Shown in pieces: positions 10,931 to 22,494 of a stretch of 31,304 nt of DNA. Under the pieces are notes generated by a model that ran no database searches, was not told the DNA's origin, and was given only the letters and a program-made list of their open reading frames with translations. The DNA lies in NCBI GenBank assembly GCA_009602725.1, contig WELB01000243.1, forward strand, positions 1-31,304. Reading direction: 5' to 3'. Source of the DNA: Spirogloea muscicola (Eukaryota > Streptophyta > Zygnematophyceae > Spirogloeales > Spirogloeaceae). Numbering within the stretch: position 1 is the stretch's first letter; every line of letters starts with the position of its first letter. Position numbers and translations under genes: made by a program.

Positions 10931-11110
10931 ACCGCTGCCGGATAGCAAACCCCTTGACGAGAGCCAGAGGCTGCAGCGAGAGCACGGCCAGCACGCAGGT
11001 GCAGGGAGCTGAAGGGACACGGCGACGCTCATGCCGTAGACCTGAGCTAACGAGCAAGCGGCGCTGATGTCAGCCTGCTCATCTCGCCTGCTGTAAGAGC
11101 ACAGCGACTC
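10931..11110 (-). pseudogene. LINE C-terminal tail remnant (minus)
   Basis: Minus-strand translation resembles the LINE tail (SLAQVYGMSVAVSLQ followed by a degenerate RAGRALAA-like part). It abuts, in opposite orientation, the LINE 3' terminus at 10840-10930. No intact frame. Confidence 0.5.
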
Positions 11111-11284
11111 AAGCGATGCGTAAGGCAATGGCTATGAGAGGCGGCGGGCCGACAGCCCCGGGGGTGGCTTCAGCTGGGCAGGCGCGCCAGGGTGCCCGGG
11201 ACCCAGCCCCCATCCGACGGCGCCCGCGGCCCCTCAATCGCACGGCTCCCCGGCCCCCTTATCCGTCGCCCCACCTCAACAAAC

Positions 11285-11307
11285 TGCCGCCGCCGCCGCC
11301 GCCGCCG

Positions 11308-11342
<35 letters not shown>

Positions 11343-11355
11343 GTTCGCCGCCGCG
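11285..11355. repeat. (GCC)n microsatellite upstream of HEMC
   Basis: A long run of GCC/CCG triplets with two interruptions (gctc and gttc) about 100 bp before the HEMC start. It probably lies in the 5' leader or promoter and gives long Pro, Ala or Arg shadow ORFs on both strands that are not genes. Confidence 0.85.
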
Positions 11356-11459
11356 ATCTGTGCCGCAATCCGAGGCGCGGGCTCCGGGAGGCGGGCTGAG
11401 ACAAGAAACAGTAACTGGACGGGGACCTGTGAGGATGGCCTGCCCTAACGGCGTTCCCC

Positions 11460-13465
<2,006 letters not shown>

Positions 13466-14024
13466 TATAAGGTCGCGTATTATTTAATTGCTTATAGCTC
13501 GATGGTAAGGGGTGTTATCAGTCCTTCCAGCCTTTCTGCTTGCAAGGCATAGCATGCACAGCAGCAAGACGACGTGTACCCTGCAAAGAGGCTGGTTCAA
13601 GGGGATGCCCGTGTCTTGTGCTTTGCATCACAGAAGCAGCAGGCCCAGTGTGTACCCATGCCATGAGACTAGCATGGCTGCAGTGTTGTTGTGACCCACA
13701 GGAGTGTGCAATGGGCATGAGCACCGCGGAGCAATGCAGTGCATGATGATGGCCTCCAACGGGCCCGACACCACAAGCTAGCCTGCAAGTGGTCACTACC
13801 TTGGTCGTACGCTAATTAGCTGCTGCCAGTGGCCACCTGGTCTAAGAGAGCCCTGCAGCAGCGGTGGCAGTACTCAGGCCCCTCGCGTCCTCTCGATCAG
13901 CAACGTGTCGATGTTGAGGAGACGCGGCAGCGCAGCCCAGCGCCGCCAGGAGGAAGTCGAGCAACGATCTGGTCGCAGGCCTGTCTGCAGCCAGGGACTG
14001 CATGCGCCCACCGTTTATCCGTCC
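13466..14024. other. Convergent intergenic region
   Basis: Lies between the HEMC stop and the stop of the small minus-strand gene, so it should hold both 3' untranslated regions and terminators. I see no further gene, RNA gene or repeat here. Confidence 0.5.
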
Positions 14025-14500
14025 TCACTGGGGCGAGCCGTCGGGGCCCACTCCGGGCTGCGGCTGCTGCACGCCGCTCTTCTCCGCCGCCTGCGCCAGC
14101 TCCTCGGCGTCGAAGGGCGGCCCGGTGCCCGTCTTCTCTTGCATCGTCGTCACCGTGCCGTCGCTGGGCATGTTGGGCGCGTTCTCCATGTCGCTCGACT
14201 GCTGCCGCTGGTACTGCTGCGCCACCTGCGTCTGCGAGGTGGGGGCCGGAGAGCAGCGTGGGTGGCCGGGCCGGGCACAAGGGGCCGCGTGCGGGGGTTG
14301 AGAGGGCGGAGGGAAGGGAGAACCTGGGCATGCTCCTTGTCGCTGAACTCGGCGTCGGCCGGCGGCGGGGCGGCGCGGGCGGCGGAGGAGGAGACGGCGC
14401 GGAGGGCGGNCAGCTGGGGGTGCTGGCGGGCGCGCCCGCCGGCCGCCCCGTGGCGCAGGGCGCCCGGTGGCCGCTCCAAAAGCTCCCCGGCCGGCCTTCT
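14025..14500 (-). CDS. Small hypothetical protein, two visible exons, 5' end unresolved
   Basis: I do not recognise this protein. The last exon, 14231-14025, is preceded by a good acceptor (cctcgcag) and reads TQVAQQYQRQQSSDMENAPN, then a Thr/Gln/Gly/Pro-rich hydrophilic stretch with PPFDAEELAQAAEKS, and stops after GPDGSPQ. An upstream exon ending at 14324 joins in phase and contains AAPPPADAEFSDKEHAQ; its donor (GTTCTC) is weak. Farther upstream the frame is open through the N at 14410, but the start codon is not visible and a retroelement 3' end begins at about 14509. The product would be short, acidic, probably disordered and soluble, with no signal peptide or membrane segment. It converges on HEMC. 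The evidence is an open frame with plausible splice sites and non-repetitive composition only. Confidence 0.45.
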
Positions 14501-14508
14501 ACCTCCTT

Positions 14509-14640
14509 TTCTAGGCACCTTAGTTTAGGTCTCTGTATCATGTAGCCTTGTTTCGTTTGCACTCGCCTCTGCTTGAACTGTGTATTGGCTTGAATTGGCC
14601 TCCCTTTTCATTTCATGCGCCCCGCGCGCCTTTCTCTCTC
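14509..14640 (+). repeat. LINE 3' untranslated region, type B (plus)
   Basis: Reverse complement of the copies at 21517-21706 and 23211-23395: caccttagtttaggtctctg, catgtagccttgtttcgttt, then the shared terminus ttggcctcccttttcatttc, atgcgccccgcgcgcctttc and a CT run. Confidence 0.85.
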
Positions 14641-14689
14641 TCTGCACAAGTACAAGGACCACCCGGCGGTGCCTTCGGGTCTTGTGTCG

Positions 14690-14860
14690 TGTCCTGCTAC
14701 CCCATGCGTTCATCTTGTCCCTCCAGCGGTCCCAGGCGATTGCTTTGCGTCGCCGGGCTGGTCGCGCCTTTGAGCAGCCTCTGGCTTCCCCTGGCCCCCT
14801 CTTATCCTTTGTTCATTCTTTTTTGGGCTGGCTCATTGGGCAGCCCTTCTTCTGGCTTGC
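14690..14860 (+). repeat. LINE tail remnant followed by a hairpin repeat
   Basis: About 14695-14790 reads FILSLQRSQAIALRRRAGRA, the LINE tail motif, on the plus strand. About 14795-14860 is a hairpin-family copy with tttgttcattcttttttggg and a modified hairpin (gggctggctcattgggcagc). Confidence 0.55.
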
Positions 14861-15250
14861 ACAGCGGGGTTGCTCTGCCTCCCCTCAGCTCATCTGAGTT
14901 CCTACTGCTGACACGGGGGTGGCCAGCCCAAAGGAATGGACAAGGTCTGAAGGAGCCGGAGTGCTAAGCACTAAGACAGCAGCAAAGGGGACTCTCAGTA
15001 ACCTCTAGTCAGTAGATGCAAGTCGGAAGAGCTAGCAGGCGGATAGACGTCGCCCTGACAGAAGCCGGAGGCCGCCGCCAAAGCGCGGCCTGCGCGCAAA
15101 ATAGCTGCGAAGGCAAGGGACCGCTGCAAAGAGATGGCCAAGCGCATCCGGAAGACCTGAGCGAGGGACCCGGCGACATTGAAGCCAGGCTGCTCGCCCT
15201 GCTGCCCGTGGCGGCGGGCCACTGCTCGCCGCGCAAGGCGGTGAAGCAGG

Positions 15251-15894
15251 TCAAGCCATTTTGTGCCAAACTCCGTGTACGTCAATGGCGAGTGGGACAA
15301 ACTCGTCGCCCACGGGGTGATCCGAGTATTTCCGTTCCTTTGCGCCCGCCGCTTGGCGGACTGCGTAGCCCGCCTCCTCCAACGAGCGTTTGGCGCTCCT
15401 GGAATTAAAACAGTCAGTCGTGACAACGTCGGCAACGAGCCGAGGCCCCCCGCCGAACGCGCTAGCGAAGAGATCGGCGCGCCGGGTGTGGAGGCGGCCA
15501 TCCGCCCCAGCGGTCAGAGGCATGATGCTGGAATTCTCCAGCGCCACCGTGTAAGTGGCCTCGACAAAAACGCCAAACATGGCGTTCCGGAGCAGGTGTG
15601 TGCCAGTCCGCTCCCTGCCCCGTGCGCACCTGAGCATATGAGCTGCCAACGCTGCCACGTCTGGGCTGCGCTCGCCGCACTCGCACTGCTGTACTCCACC
15701 TAGGCAGGGTGGGTGGAGGCCGAGTAGGCGGTGCACAGCCGTGGGGAATGCGTTGTCCGGCATCCGGAGCGCGTCATTGATCGGCAGGGCAGACAACCAA
15801 GCTGCCGCCCCTGGTGAGGATGCCGAGAGCAGCCGCACGCGCCGCCGGAGGTCGTCCGAAGGCAAAAGCCCGATGTTGCTCACTCGTGGGTACT
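15251..15894 (-). pseudogene. LINE knuckle and restriction-like endonuclease fragment, copy I
   Basis: Minus-strand reading begins RRRVRLLSASSPGAAAWLSA, then the zinc-knuckle-like CECGERSPDVAALAAHMLRC, then HTRRADLFASAFGGGPRLVA followed by DVVTTD. The two Asp are separated by 14 residues. Next comes a basic helix with AKERKYSDHPVGDEFVPLAI. A frameshift near 15255 leads into the tail (FGTKWLDLLHRLARRAV, RMRLAISLQRS, RAGRALAAASG). Confidence 0.8.
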
Positions 15895-16045
15895 GAGCTT
15901 CCCTGCATCGTCTCTGTGTTCTGCAGTGTTCTGTAGTGTAGTCCTTTTTCCGGCTCCTCTTTCTTTGGCTTTGGACATCGTCCATTCGTTTTTGGGCTGG
16001 CTTTGCCAGCTCCTCTTCTCTATGGGCGCGCACTTCCCCCTTTAC
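15895..16045 (+). repeat. About 140-nt hairpin-family repeat inserted in LINE copy I
   Basis: Contains tgttctgcagtgttctgtag, ggctcctctttctttggctt, a gtccattcg segment, the hairpin gggctggctttgccagctcc and atgggcgcgcacttcc. Its near-identical reverse complement lies at about 26295-26440. It interrupts the LINE frame between the thumb and knuckle regions. Confidence 0.75.
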
Positions 16046-16172
16046 AAAGCCCCGTCGCCGTGGTGAAGGAAGCCGCATCTACCTCCGCCATGAAGCGAGC
16101 TTGGGCCCGGGGGTCGGCCGCGCGCGCGACGTGCGCGAACGGGACGGCCCGTGCTACCGGGGCTGGGTGATA

Positions 16173-17060
16173 TCAGTGCATCCAGGGCGGAGCAGAGAGC
16201 CGCCTGGAATGGCAACGTGCCGGTCTCCACGTCCGCTGCGGCCTGCTCCAGGAGGCGACCAGGATGAAACGCTGGGCCACCGAGGCCGCAACCTGCGCCC
16301 AGCTCCCCAGGTGTGCAGCCCGGCAGGCACGAGCCAGCGGACGGCAGCCCAGACCCTCTCGGCTCACATGCAGGGAGGCCTGGTGAGCTGCAGCCGGCGT
16401 CTCCAGGAAGGCCGGGTGTCGGATCAGGGCCGCTGTGCTGGCCAGGATACCTGCATCAAAGGTTGCATAGGCGGCCTGCGCCGCCGGTGTGGGGGGGAGG
16501 GCTCGAGCCAGGTACAGGGGACGTTGGGCAATGCTGCGCGTCAGCATTGCGAGCGCAAGCTGCATATCGTGCAGCTCCGGGAGGCGGGCCGCCGGCTTGA
16601 GGTGCTCCTGCAGCTTGCCGCGCAGCTGCTCATCCACGAAGGCAGGTGAGCCCAGATGGAACTCCGAGGACTGTGAGGCCCCCGGCTGGTGTCTGACAGC
16701 CGGAGGGCAGGCGGAGGAGGGCTGGCAAGCCCTGTGGGGACCAAGCGCTACACTCCGACGCTCGGATGTCCAGGCTGATGTCCTTCAGCCGCTCCTCGAG
16801 GGTGGCGAAGGCAGCCAGGACCTCGTCTGGTTGCCCGACCAGGGTGGTGTCGTCCGCATACGTGGGCATGAGGACGCCCGGGTGAGCAGCTGCCGTGGCC
16901 TTCAGGGCGCGGTCGTGGGCCAGCGCGTAGAAAAACCCCGCCAGCGGGTCCCCCTGACGCGTGCCCGTGGAAGACTGGAGGACCTCCACCCCTCTGGATC
17001 AATGCCGCCATAGGAGATCACTGGGCTGGCGTAGCTAAGGGCGCCCTGTCTGCCTAGCCT
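16173..17060 (-). pseudogene. Reverse transcriptase fragment of LINE copy I
   Basis: Shows SYGGIDPEG, then after a one-base frameshift in a G run SSTGTRQGDPLAGFFYALA (RT block with the QGDP motif) and MPTYADDTTLVG (the YADD catalytic box). After a second frameshift near 16660 it continues GSPAFVDEQL and a thumb-like region with SREGLGCRPLARA and AAHLGSWAQVAASVAQRFI. The thumb lines up with the same segment of copy II at 24.4-24.7 kb. Catalytic motifs remain but the frame does not. Confidence 0.85.
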
Positions 17061-17109
17061 GTAGCTCCTTCATGAGCACCTGTATGCATCTGGCTGGCTC
17101 TGGTAGCCT

Positions 17110-17312
17110 CTTCAGTTTGGCCCCTTCGAACCTTGTCAATTCTTTTCGGGCTGGCTTCTCACAGCCCTTGCCCCCTTTGGGAGAGCCACTTCTTCAGGCC
17201 CCGCAGTCGCTGCTTAGCTCGTAGTTTGGCCCCTTCGAACCTTGTCAATTCTTTTCGGGCTGGCTTCTCACAGCCCTTGCCCCCATTGGGAGAGCCACTT
17301 CTTCTTTGCCGC
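17110..17312 (+). repeat. Two tandem hairpin-family copies
   Basis: Copies at 17110-17196 and 17223-17312 are almost identical: tttggccccttcgaaccttg, tcaattcttttc, hairpin gggctggcttctcacagccc, ttgccccc, ttgggagagccacttcttc. The 27-nt joint between them (aggccccgcagtcgctgctt...) also precedes the copy at 26.5 kb. Confidence 0.9.
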
Positions 17313-18028
17313 CGATTGTTTGACATCAGCAGCCGCATTCCAGTCCTCCACCCCAGCTCCCGTGGAAGCTTGCCCGGGCCCACCCAGACCCCCTCGCTCG
17401 GACATCAGTTCGCGACCTCCATGTGCTGACTCGAGGTTACTGAGCAGGTCAGCTGAGCAGCAGGTGATGTACATCTGTCCATGTGCTTGCCTTTGTACTT
17501 GGCCGCCCAGGCCCTCCACCACTCGATACGCACTCCATCTCCTAACCAGAGGTTACTAGATGATTATCATACCGGGAAAGCTTTGGGAAAGCGCTCTGTG
17601 GCCCCTTCGGACCTTGTCAATCTTTTTCAGGCTGGCTGTTCACAGCCCTTGCCCCCTTTTCGGAGAGCCACTTTCGCTGCTCGCCCTGAAGCCAGGCCCA
17701 TCCAATATAGGGGGACGGCTGTGATAAGCAAGGTAAGCTTTTCCAAACAGGGCGAGGGCTGTGAGGCGCGCGACGAAATGAAAAGGGTGGCCGTTTTGAG
17801 CCAGTACATTGTTCAAGCTGGAAGAGTGAGTTGTGAACGGCCAGCCCAAAGAACAACGGACACGGTCCGTCGGGGCCAGAAGCGCCACACAGCCACGCAA
17901 GCGGCTACTACAATTTAAGTGCTCGATAGTGCCCGCTAAGTGAGGGCTCGCTAGGTTCCTGTGCTAGGTGTCTAGTGCTCGCTGGGTTCCTATGGCTTGG
18001 CTTGAGGAGCAGCAAGAGAGCTCAGTCA
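17313..18028. repeat. Degenerate repeat region
   Basis: LINE-tail-like ends (gctgactcgaggttactgag near 17425; aaccagaggttactag near 17545), a hairpin copy at about 17598-17680, and a diverged LINE 3' terminus at 17760-17836. From about 17900 to 18028, the 3' flank of the NamZ-like gene, I see nothing recognisable. Confidence 0.5.
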
Positions 18029-21000
18029 TCAATACAAGAGATGCCGGGCTCGAGTGGCTCGGAACCAGATCAGATCGGCCTCCCACAGGGCCATGATCTC
18101 GTCAAGACAGCTCCCATTGCTGATCCCTTGTCTCAGAGAGCTGCATCCAGCTAGATTGTCAAGCCAGTAACCCTCTCTCTCAGAACCCCGCCATGCAAAC
18201 TTGTCGGGATACAGCTCTTTCAGGGAAACCATGATGGACAGTGCAACTTGAAGCGGATTGAAAAGGTCAATGTCTCCAATATGTACCTGGACACTTCAGG
18301 ACGGTAGTGAGACTGCTGTAACATCTCTTGAAGAACAACGGATTTATGCAACTTGTATCATCGAAGACACTGGGGACCCAGTGAGTACCAGATACTGACC
18401 CGTGTACACCTCTTCTTCCTCCTACTACCTTCTGCTACCAGTGACGCCTGACCACGTACTTTACTCGTACTCCCCAGAATGTCCTACTCTTACAATGGTC
18501 ACTGCAACGACGATGCATGGCAATTCAGGGCGGTTTTGCAAGTGGTTGCAGACCTGTACACCTGTGATACTCGATCCAGCATACTTGTTGAACCAGGGGG
18601 TAAATGTCACTTCTCGAAACTTAGCTCCAGGGCAGTGCTTTTTCGACAGACAATCAATGAGGAGGTCATTAATGTACGGGGCACCGACCTGACCAGCAGA
18701 GAGCAGCCGTGTAAGGCATAGAGATCGTATCACTGTTGGTGACTGTCAGTCTGCTTGATGACAATCAGGTCAAGTATTGATCCAATGGACTAGCATGTGT
18801 TAGGGTCTGGCAGGCAACATAAGAACGTCGCATTCCATAACCCCGTCGTAAGTGGAAACATCACTAGTCTACAAATGGTGTCTGTCTGTGCTTCGCGCAT
18901 CTGCGTAATCAGTCGAGCACTAAAACAAGATGTAGCATACACGCATGACTAAGCTGCGCACCAGCTCAAATGGTAGAGTTGTCCCACGAGCTTCGGAGCA
19001 ATTTGTGCCCTACGGAATGAGAATGTGATGCATGTGTTAGGGTGGACACAACTCTGCACACACATGCAATACCTCAGATGCACATTGCTCTCACAGCACC
19101 ACACAGGTTGAGCAAGGGACAGCGGAAGGAGAGAAGTGAGCAACACGAGCAGTCAGTATCACACCACAGTGGTGCACACCTCAAAGAGGGCCATGCCTGG
19201 GTATACAAGTGCTGTAGTGGGAGTTGGCATGTTTGGTGATGGTGCGACCCATAGAAGGCCCGTATCGACAAATTTCATTCCTCTATTCCAGCCCTCCATC
19301 CTTGCAACCTCAAGGTGTACCTGCTGCCTCACTACAGCCGCTGCAACTTACTGACAAAGTCAGACCGCTGACCTGAAAGACGTTGGACGGAGACACAGAG
19401 TGATGCAGGTTGCACACACACAAGGTGGTCCTTATTCATCAACAATGACTACAAGTGAGGGATCACCAAGTTTTCTGACCACCAACAGCAAACTTGCACA
19501 TACCCTTCTGCCTGCTTCCTCGGCAACAAAGTCATCATTGAACAGTTGTGCTAGTTCACCAATTGTCATGCCGTGCTGGAGCGCAATCGGCTGCAGCACA
19601 GTGCCAAGCTTGAATGATATCCCCAATAAATTGCGACTAATTTATCACAAACAAAAAGCTTGCTCAGAGGATTGAAGACTCTCATCAGCAGCTGCGACAA
19701 AGCTTGGATCTGAAGTGCTTGACCTGCACCTTCCGTCCGACGAAGGATGCGTGAGGTGGCTGGAGGACAGGCCCATCAACAACGGTACCCCCCATTGGAT
19801 TTGGACGGTCCGCGACCACCACCCTTATTGGCGTCTTTACCATTGCTGCAGCTACCATACAGTCGTACATTGTCCAGATGTATGTGTAGAACCTAACCTG
19901 GGAACAAGCCCGGTCATATCAGAAGCTGTATGAGCTTCAGAGCACCATGTGATTGATTTGAGCCACCATGGGCTGACAAGACCACCATTGAACACAATGA
20001 AATACTGTTTCTCGAAGTCTCAGGTTGCTGCCAGCTTATACTGGAAGGTAGAAGGTTACAACGCAGCTCACTCCTACATCCTGCATGTCAATGAGTAGGA
20101 CGTCGATGCCAGCTTTCTCCAAGACCGCAACCAAAGCACGGCCAGACTGTCATGAACAACAAAAGGCGCAAGGGGTTGTTAGGATGTTGGCAATGAAGTC
20201 ATGCACAAGTCCTGACGCGCAGCTGCAGCGCGAGAGCCTGACATGACCTGTCACTAGGCAGTGCTGCTTCAGCACTTGGTAGCCAAGGCAGCACCTTCTT
20301 GTAAATGTTGAAAACAGGTACACCTGTCCGTCCGTCAATTGCATCCTCTTCCGAAGCTCCTGCCTGGAGCAAGCGCACGCAATGTGGTGAGAATGCCTGG
20401 ACACTTGACTTATCTTGGTGCAGGTACCACCTTGTACCTGCATGTGCAGAGCATCATCGTGCTCCTCTTGCGGAATGTTGTTCTGCGCTCTACCAAGGTT
20501 GACAGCACCTGCGAGGGCCGGAGGGGGAAGGAGAAGTGGGGCGAGGGGGAGGGGGTTGGGATAGAGTGGGTGTTTTTGGGGGTTGGTCGGTGGAGGGCAG
20601 TGTGGGGCGGCGTACTTGTGCCTTCTTGTGCCCTCCGGTGGAAGGGCGGCTCCCAGGGAGTTAAACACACAGCACAGCCAGAAATTTATGGGCTGGCTGA
20701 CGGACTGCCGGCCCTTCACCATCATGGTCTGACGAATAGGCCAATTGGGCGACCTCGAAAGTGTCGAGGTGCTGACAAGGACATGTGCACACCTAAAATA
20801 GGATGAAAAGTGACTCCTGTGTGCTAGAGTTGCTGCGGGCGATGGCCAGGTCACCTGCATCTGCCCGCGAAACCCGTGCTCCGGCCCGAAGATAGCCACG
20901 AGATTGATGTCCTTGTCTTCGTGGAGCTTGTCGACCTGCAATGGTGGGATGCGGAGATAGCTATATCAGGCCAGTTACAGAGGGGTAATCACAAGTCGGC

Positions 21001-21329
21001 AGCATGCAGCCCACGTAGAGGAGCAAAGATGGCAGGGAATGGTCGACGAGGCACGGTGGTGGTGGAATGCAAGCCGCCGTCAAGTGTCACGGAAGCGGAG
21101 GCAGCTGTGCCCAGCGCACGCTCGCCTCGCCAGAGGAGCGGGGGGGAGGGTCGCTCACCACGTGCACCAAGGAGGCAAGGACGGCAGTGTGGTTGGCCAC
21201 CACGCCCAGCTGCAGCCGCAGGGAGGTGCCGGAGGGCGGCGGCGTGGCGGCGGTCAGCTGGCGCGCAGGCAGCAGGCGCCGCGGGGGGGTGAGTGCCAAG
21301 GGCGGGGGCNGGGCGGGCGCCTGGCCCAT
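18029..21329 (-). CDS. NamZ-like exo-beta-N-acetylmuramidase (DUF1343, GH171), ten exons
   Basis: Homologue of bacterial NamZ, which removes terminal MurNAc from peptidoglycan fragments. Exons: 21329-21159, 20935-20855, 20363-20295, 20146-20072, 19897-19730, 19590-19504, 19320-19180, 19009-18962, 18688-18554, 18286-18029; all GT-AG, all phase 0, about 410 residues, the family's usual size. Motifs in order: LGVVANHTAV; VAIFGPEHGFRG (family Glu-His block); DGRTGVPVFNIY; VLLIDMQDVG joined to VRFYTYIWTMYDCM; VVADRPNPMGG; SFVGRK joined to PIALQHGMTIGELAQLFN; MEGWNRGM; WVAPSPNMPTPTTALVYPG; GTNCSEARGTTLPFEL; VGAPYINDLL; FTPWFNKYAG; LYPDKFAWRG; and the end RARHLLY. The N-terminus (Met 21329 chosen, one residue lost to the N at 21310) is Pro/Ala/Arg-rich with no clear signal peptide, so its location is open. 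The gene is flanked by LINE debris. The substrate in an alga is unknown: plastid or bacterial wall material is an inference. Confidence 0.9.
20518..20600 (+). other. G-rich tract in an NamZ intron
   Basis: Many G runs of three to five (ggaggggg, ggggcgaggg, gtttttgggggttgg) on the plus strand, in the second intron of the NamZ-like gene. It could form a G-quadruplex. It is not coding. Confidence 0.5.
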
Positions 21330-21516
21330 GGCGCGCCCGCCGGGCTCGGCCTCCTGCTCCTGCCCTTCACTGCCGCAGTCGTCGTCTCCTGCCCCCTCCC
21401 ACAGCATCCGGCGGCTGCTGGTGGGGCACTGGAGCGGCTGATGGTGGTGACCGCCGGCCACTCCGCCGCCCCGGGCCCTCCGCGTCTCCTTGCTCACCCC
21501 TGGGTCCTAAGAGAGA

Positions 21517-21706
21517 GGCGCGCGGGGCGCATGAAATGAAAAGGGAGGCCAATTCAAGCCAATACACAATTCAAGCAGAGGCGAGTGCAAACTAAACAAG
21601 GCTACATAATATAGAGACCTAAACTAAGGTGCCTAAGGTGACATCAGTACCCACGGGAGAGCACAAACAAATCGGACAAGCTAACTTGGGGAAAACTTGG
21701 GGGGTA
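21517..21706 (-). repeat. LINE 3' untranslated region, type B (minus), copy 1
   Basis: Begins gaggcgcgcggggcgcatga, continues gggaggccaattcaagccaa, gcagaggcgagtgcaaacta and ends near aagctaacttgggg. Nearly identical to 23211-23395. It sits just upstream of the NamZ-like first exon, so it bounds that gene's promoter region. Confidence 0.9.
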
Positions 21707-21729
21707 CTAAACGTCACACTGTTACCATG

Positions 21730-21925
21730 GCTCTTGTCAATCCTTTTCGGGCTGGCTTATCACAGCCCTTGCCCTCATTGGGAGAGCCACTTCTTCTTCT
21801 ACCACAGCCACTTCAGCATAGGGCCTTTGGTTTGTGTAGCTATGGTTTGCACTAGTTTCTGCCTGAACAATGCATTGGCTTGAATTGGCCTCCGTTTCAT
21901 TTCGTGCGCACCGCGCGCCGTGTCT
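21730..21925 (+). repeat. Hairpin repeat plus inverted LINE 3' terminus
   Basis: 21730-21800 is a hairpin copy (gggctggcttatcacagccc). 21841-21925 is a type-B LINE 3' end on the plus strand (cattggcttgaattggcctc, gtgcgcaccgcgcgcc), inverted relative to 21517-21706. Confidence 0.75.
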
Positions 21926-22189
21926 CTCTTGTGTACGTCTTGGGCTTTAGTATCAGGGGTCAGAAGAAACAGCCCACGCCCTCTATGGAAGAATGTTGCT
22001 GCTGACATTTCCAGCACTCCCTGGCTCACGCCGTGCCCTTGCGGGCAAGCCTCGCTATGGCTGCTGCTTCTGGATCTCGTCGGGGTGCCTGTTTTCCAGC
22101 TGCAAGTCAATCCGACTCGCTGCGCTAACCCGGGGTTATTAAAGTCCCCTCCGCTGACGTCTCATGCATAGCTGTGTGGTCTAGGCGCC

Positions 22190-22430
22190 GCTCGGCTCTT
22201 TGGACATTGTCCATTCTTTCTGGGCTCGCCTTTCCCAGCCACCTACTTACATTGGGCGAGCTACTTCTTAATATCGAAAGAGTGGCTGTAAAAGCCAGCC
22301 AGGTGCATACAGAAGAAGCTCGCCCAATCAAAGAAGGTGGCTGGGAAAGAAGTGGCTCTCCCATTGGGGACAAGGGCTGTGAAAAGCCAGGCCGAAAAGA
22401 ATTGACAAAGGTTTGAAGGGGCCACAATGA
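22190..22430. repeat. Two hairpin-family copies in inverted orientation
   Basis: A plus copy at 22190-22272 (ggctcgcctttcccagccac, attgggcgagctacttctt) faces reverse-oriented copies at about 22310-22425 (gaagaagctcgcccaatcaa, gaaggtggctggg, then gaagtggctctcccattggg). The pair could fold into a long imperfect stem. Confidence 0.75.
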
Positions 22431-22494
22431 CGGAGGGCCTGGAAATGCTATGTCAGATCGGGTGGACCACTCAGTAGCTACGAGTGAGGAGCCT

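Larger units (their letters stand above)
14990..17070 (-). mobile_element. Non-LTR retrotransposon (RLE-type LINE), 5'-truncated and dead, copy I
   Basis: Minus-strand element in the order: reverse transcriptase palm (about 17060-16660), thumb/connection (16637-16173), a linker, a CxC..H..C knuckle, a restriction-like endonuclease, a basic tail, and a 3' end near 14990. The fingers and anything N-terminal are absent. It is broken by frameshifts near 16992, 16660, 16240 and 15255, and by a hairpin-type repeat at about 15895-16045. A closely similar tail copy lies at 24830-25130. The family assignment (R2/CRE-like, endonuclease C-terminal to the RT) follows from domain order and the D-x14-D spacing; it is inferred without a database search. 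Confidence 0.75.

Noticed and set aside
17110-17312. CRISPR-like direct repeats
   Set aside because: Only two long units with a dispersed-repeat pattern, in a eukaryotic genome, with no cas genes.
20150-20941. 263-residue single open frame as a complete gene
   Set aside because: Only its first 27 codons match the NamZ family; the rest is intron read-through, including the G-rich tract.
18029-21329. Bacterial contamination as the source of the NamZ-like gene
   Set aside because: Nine GT-AG introns and neighbouring algal retroelements on both sides make it nuclear.
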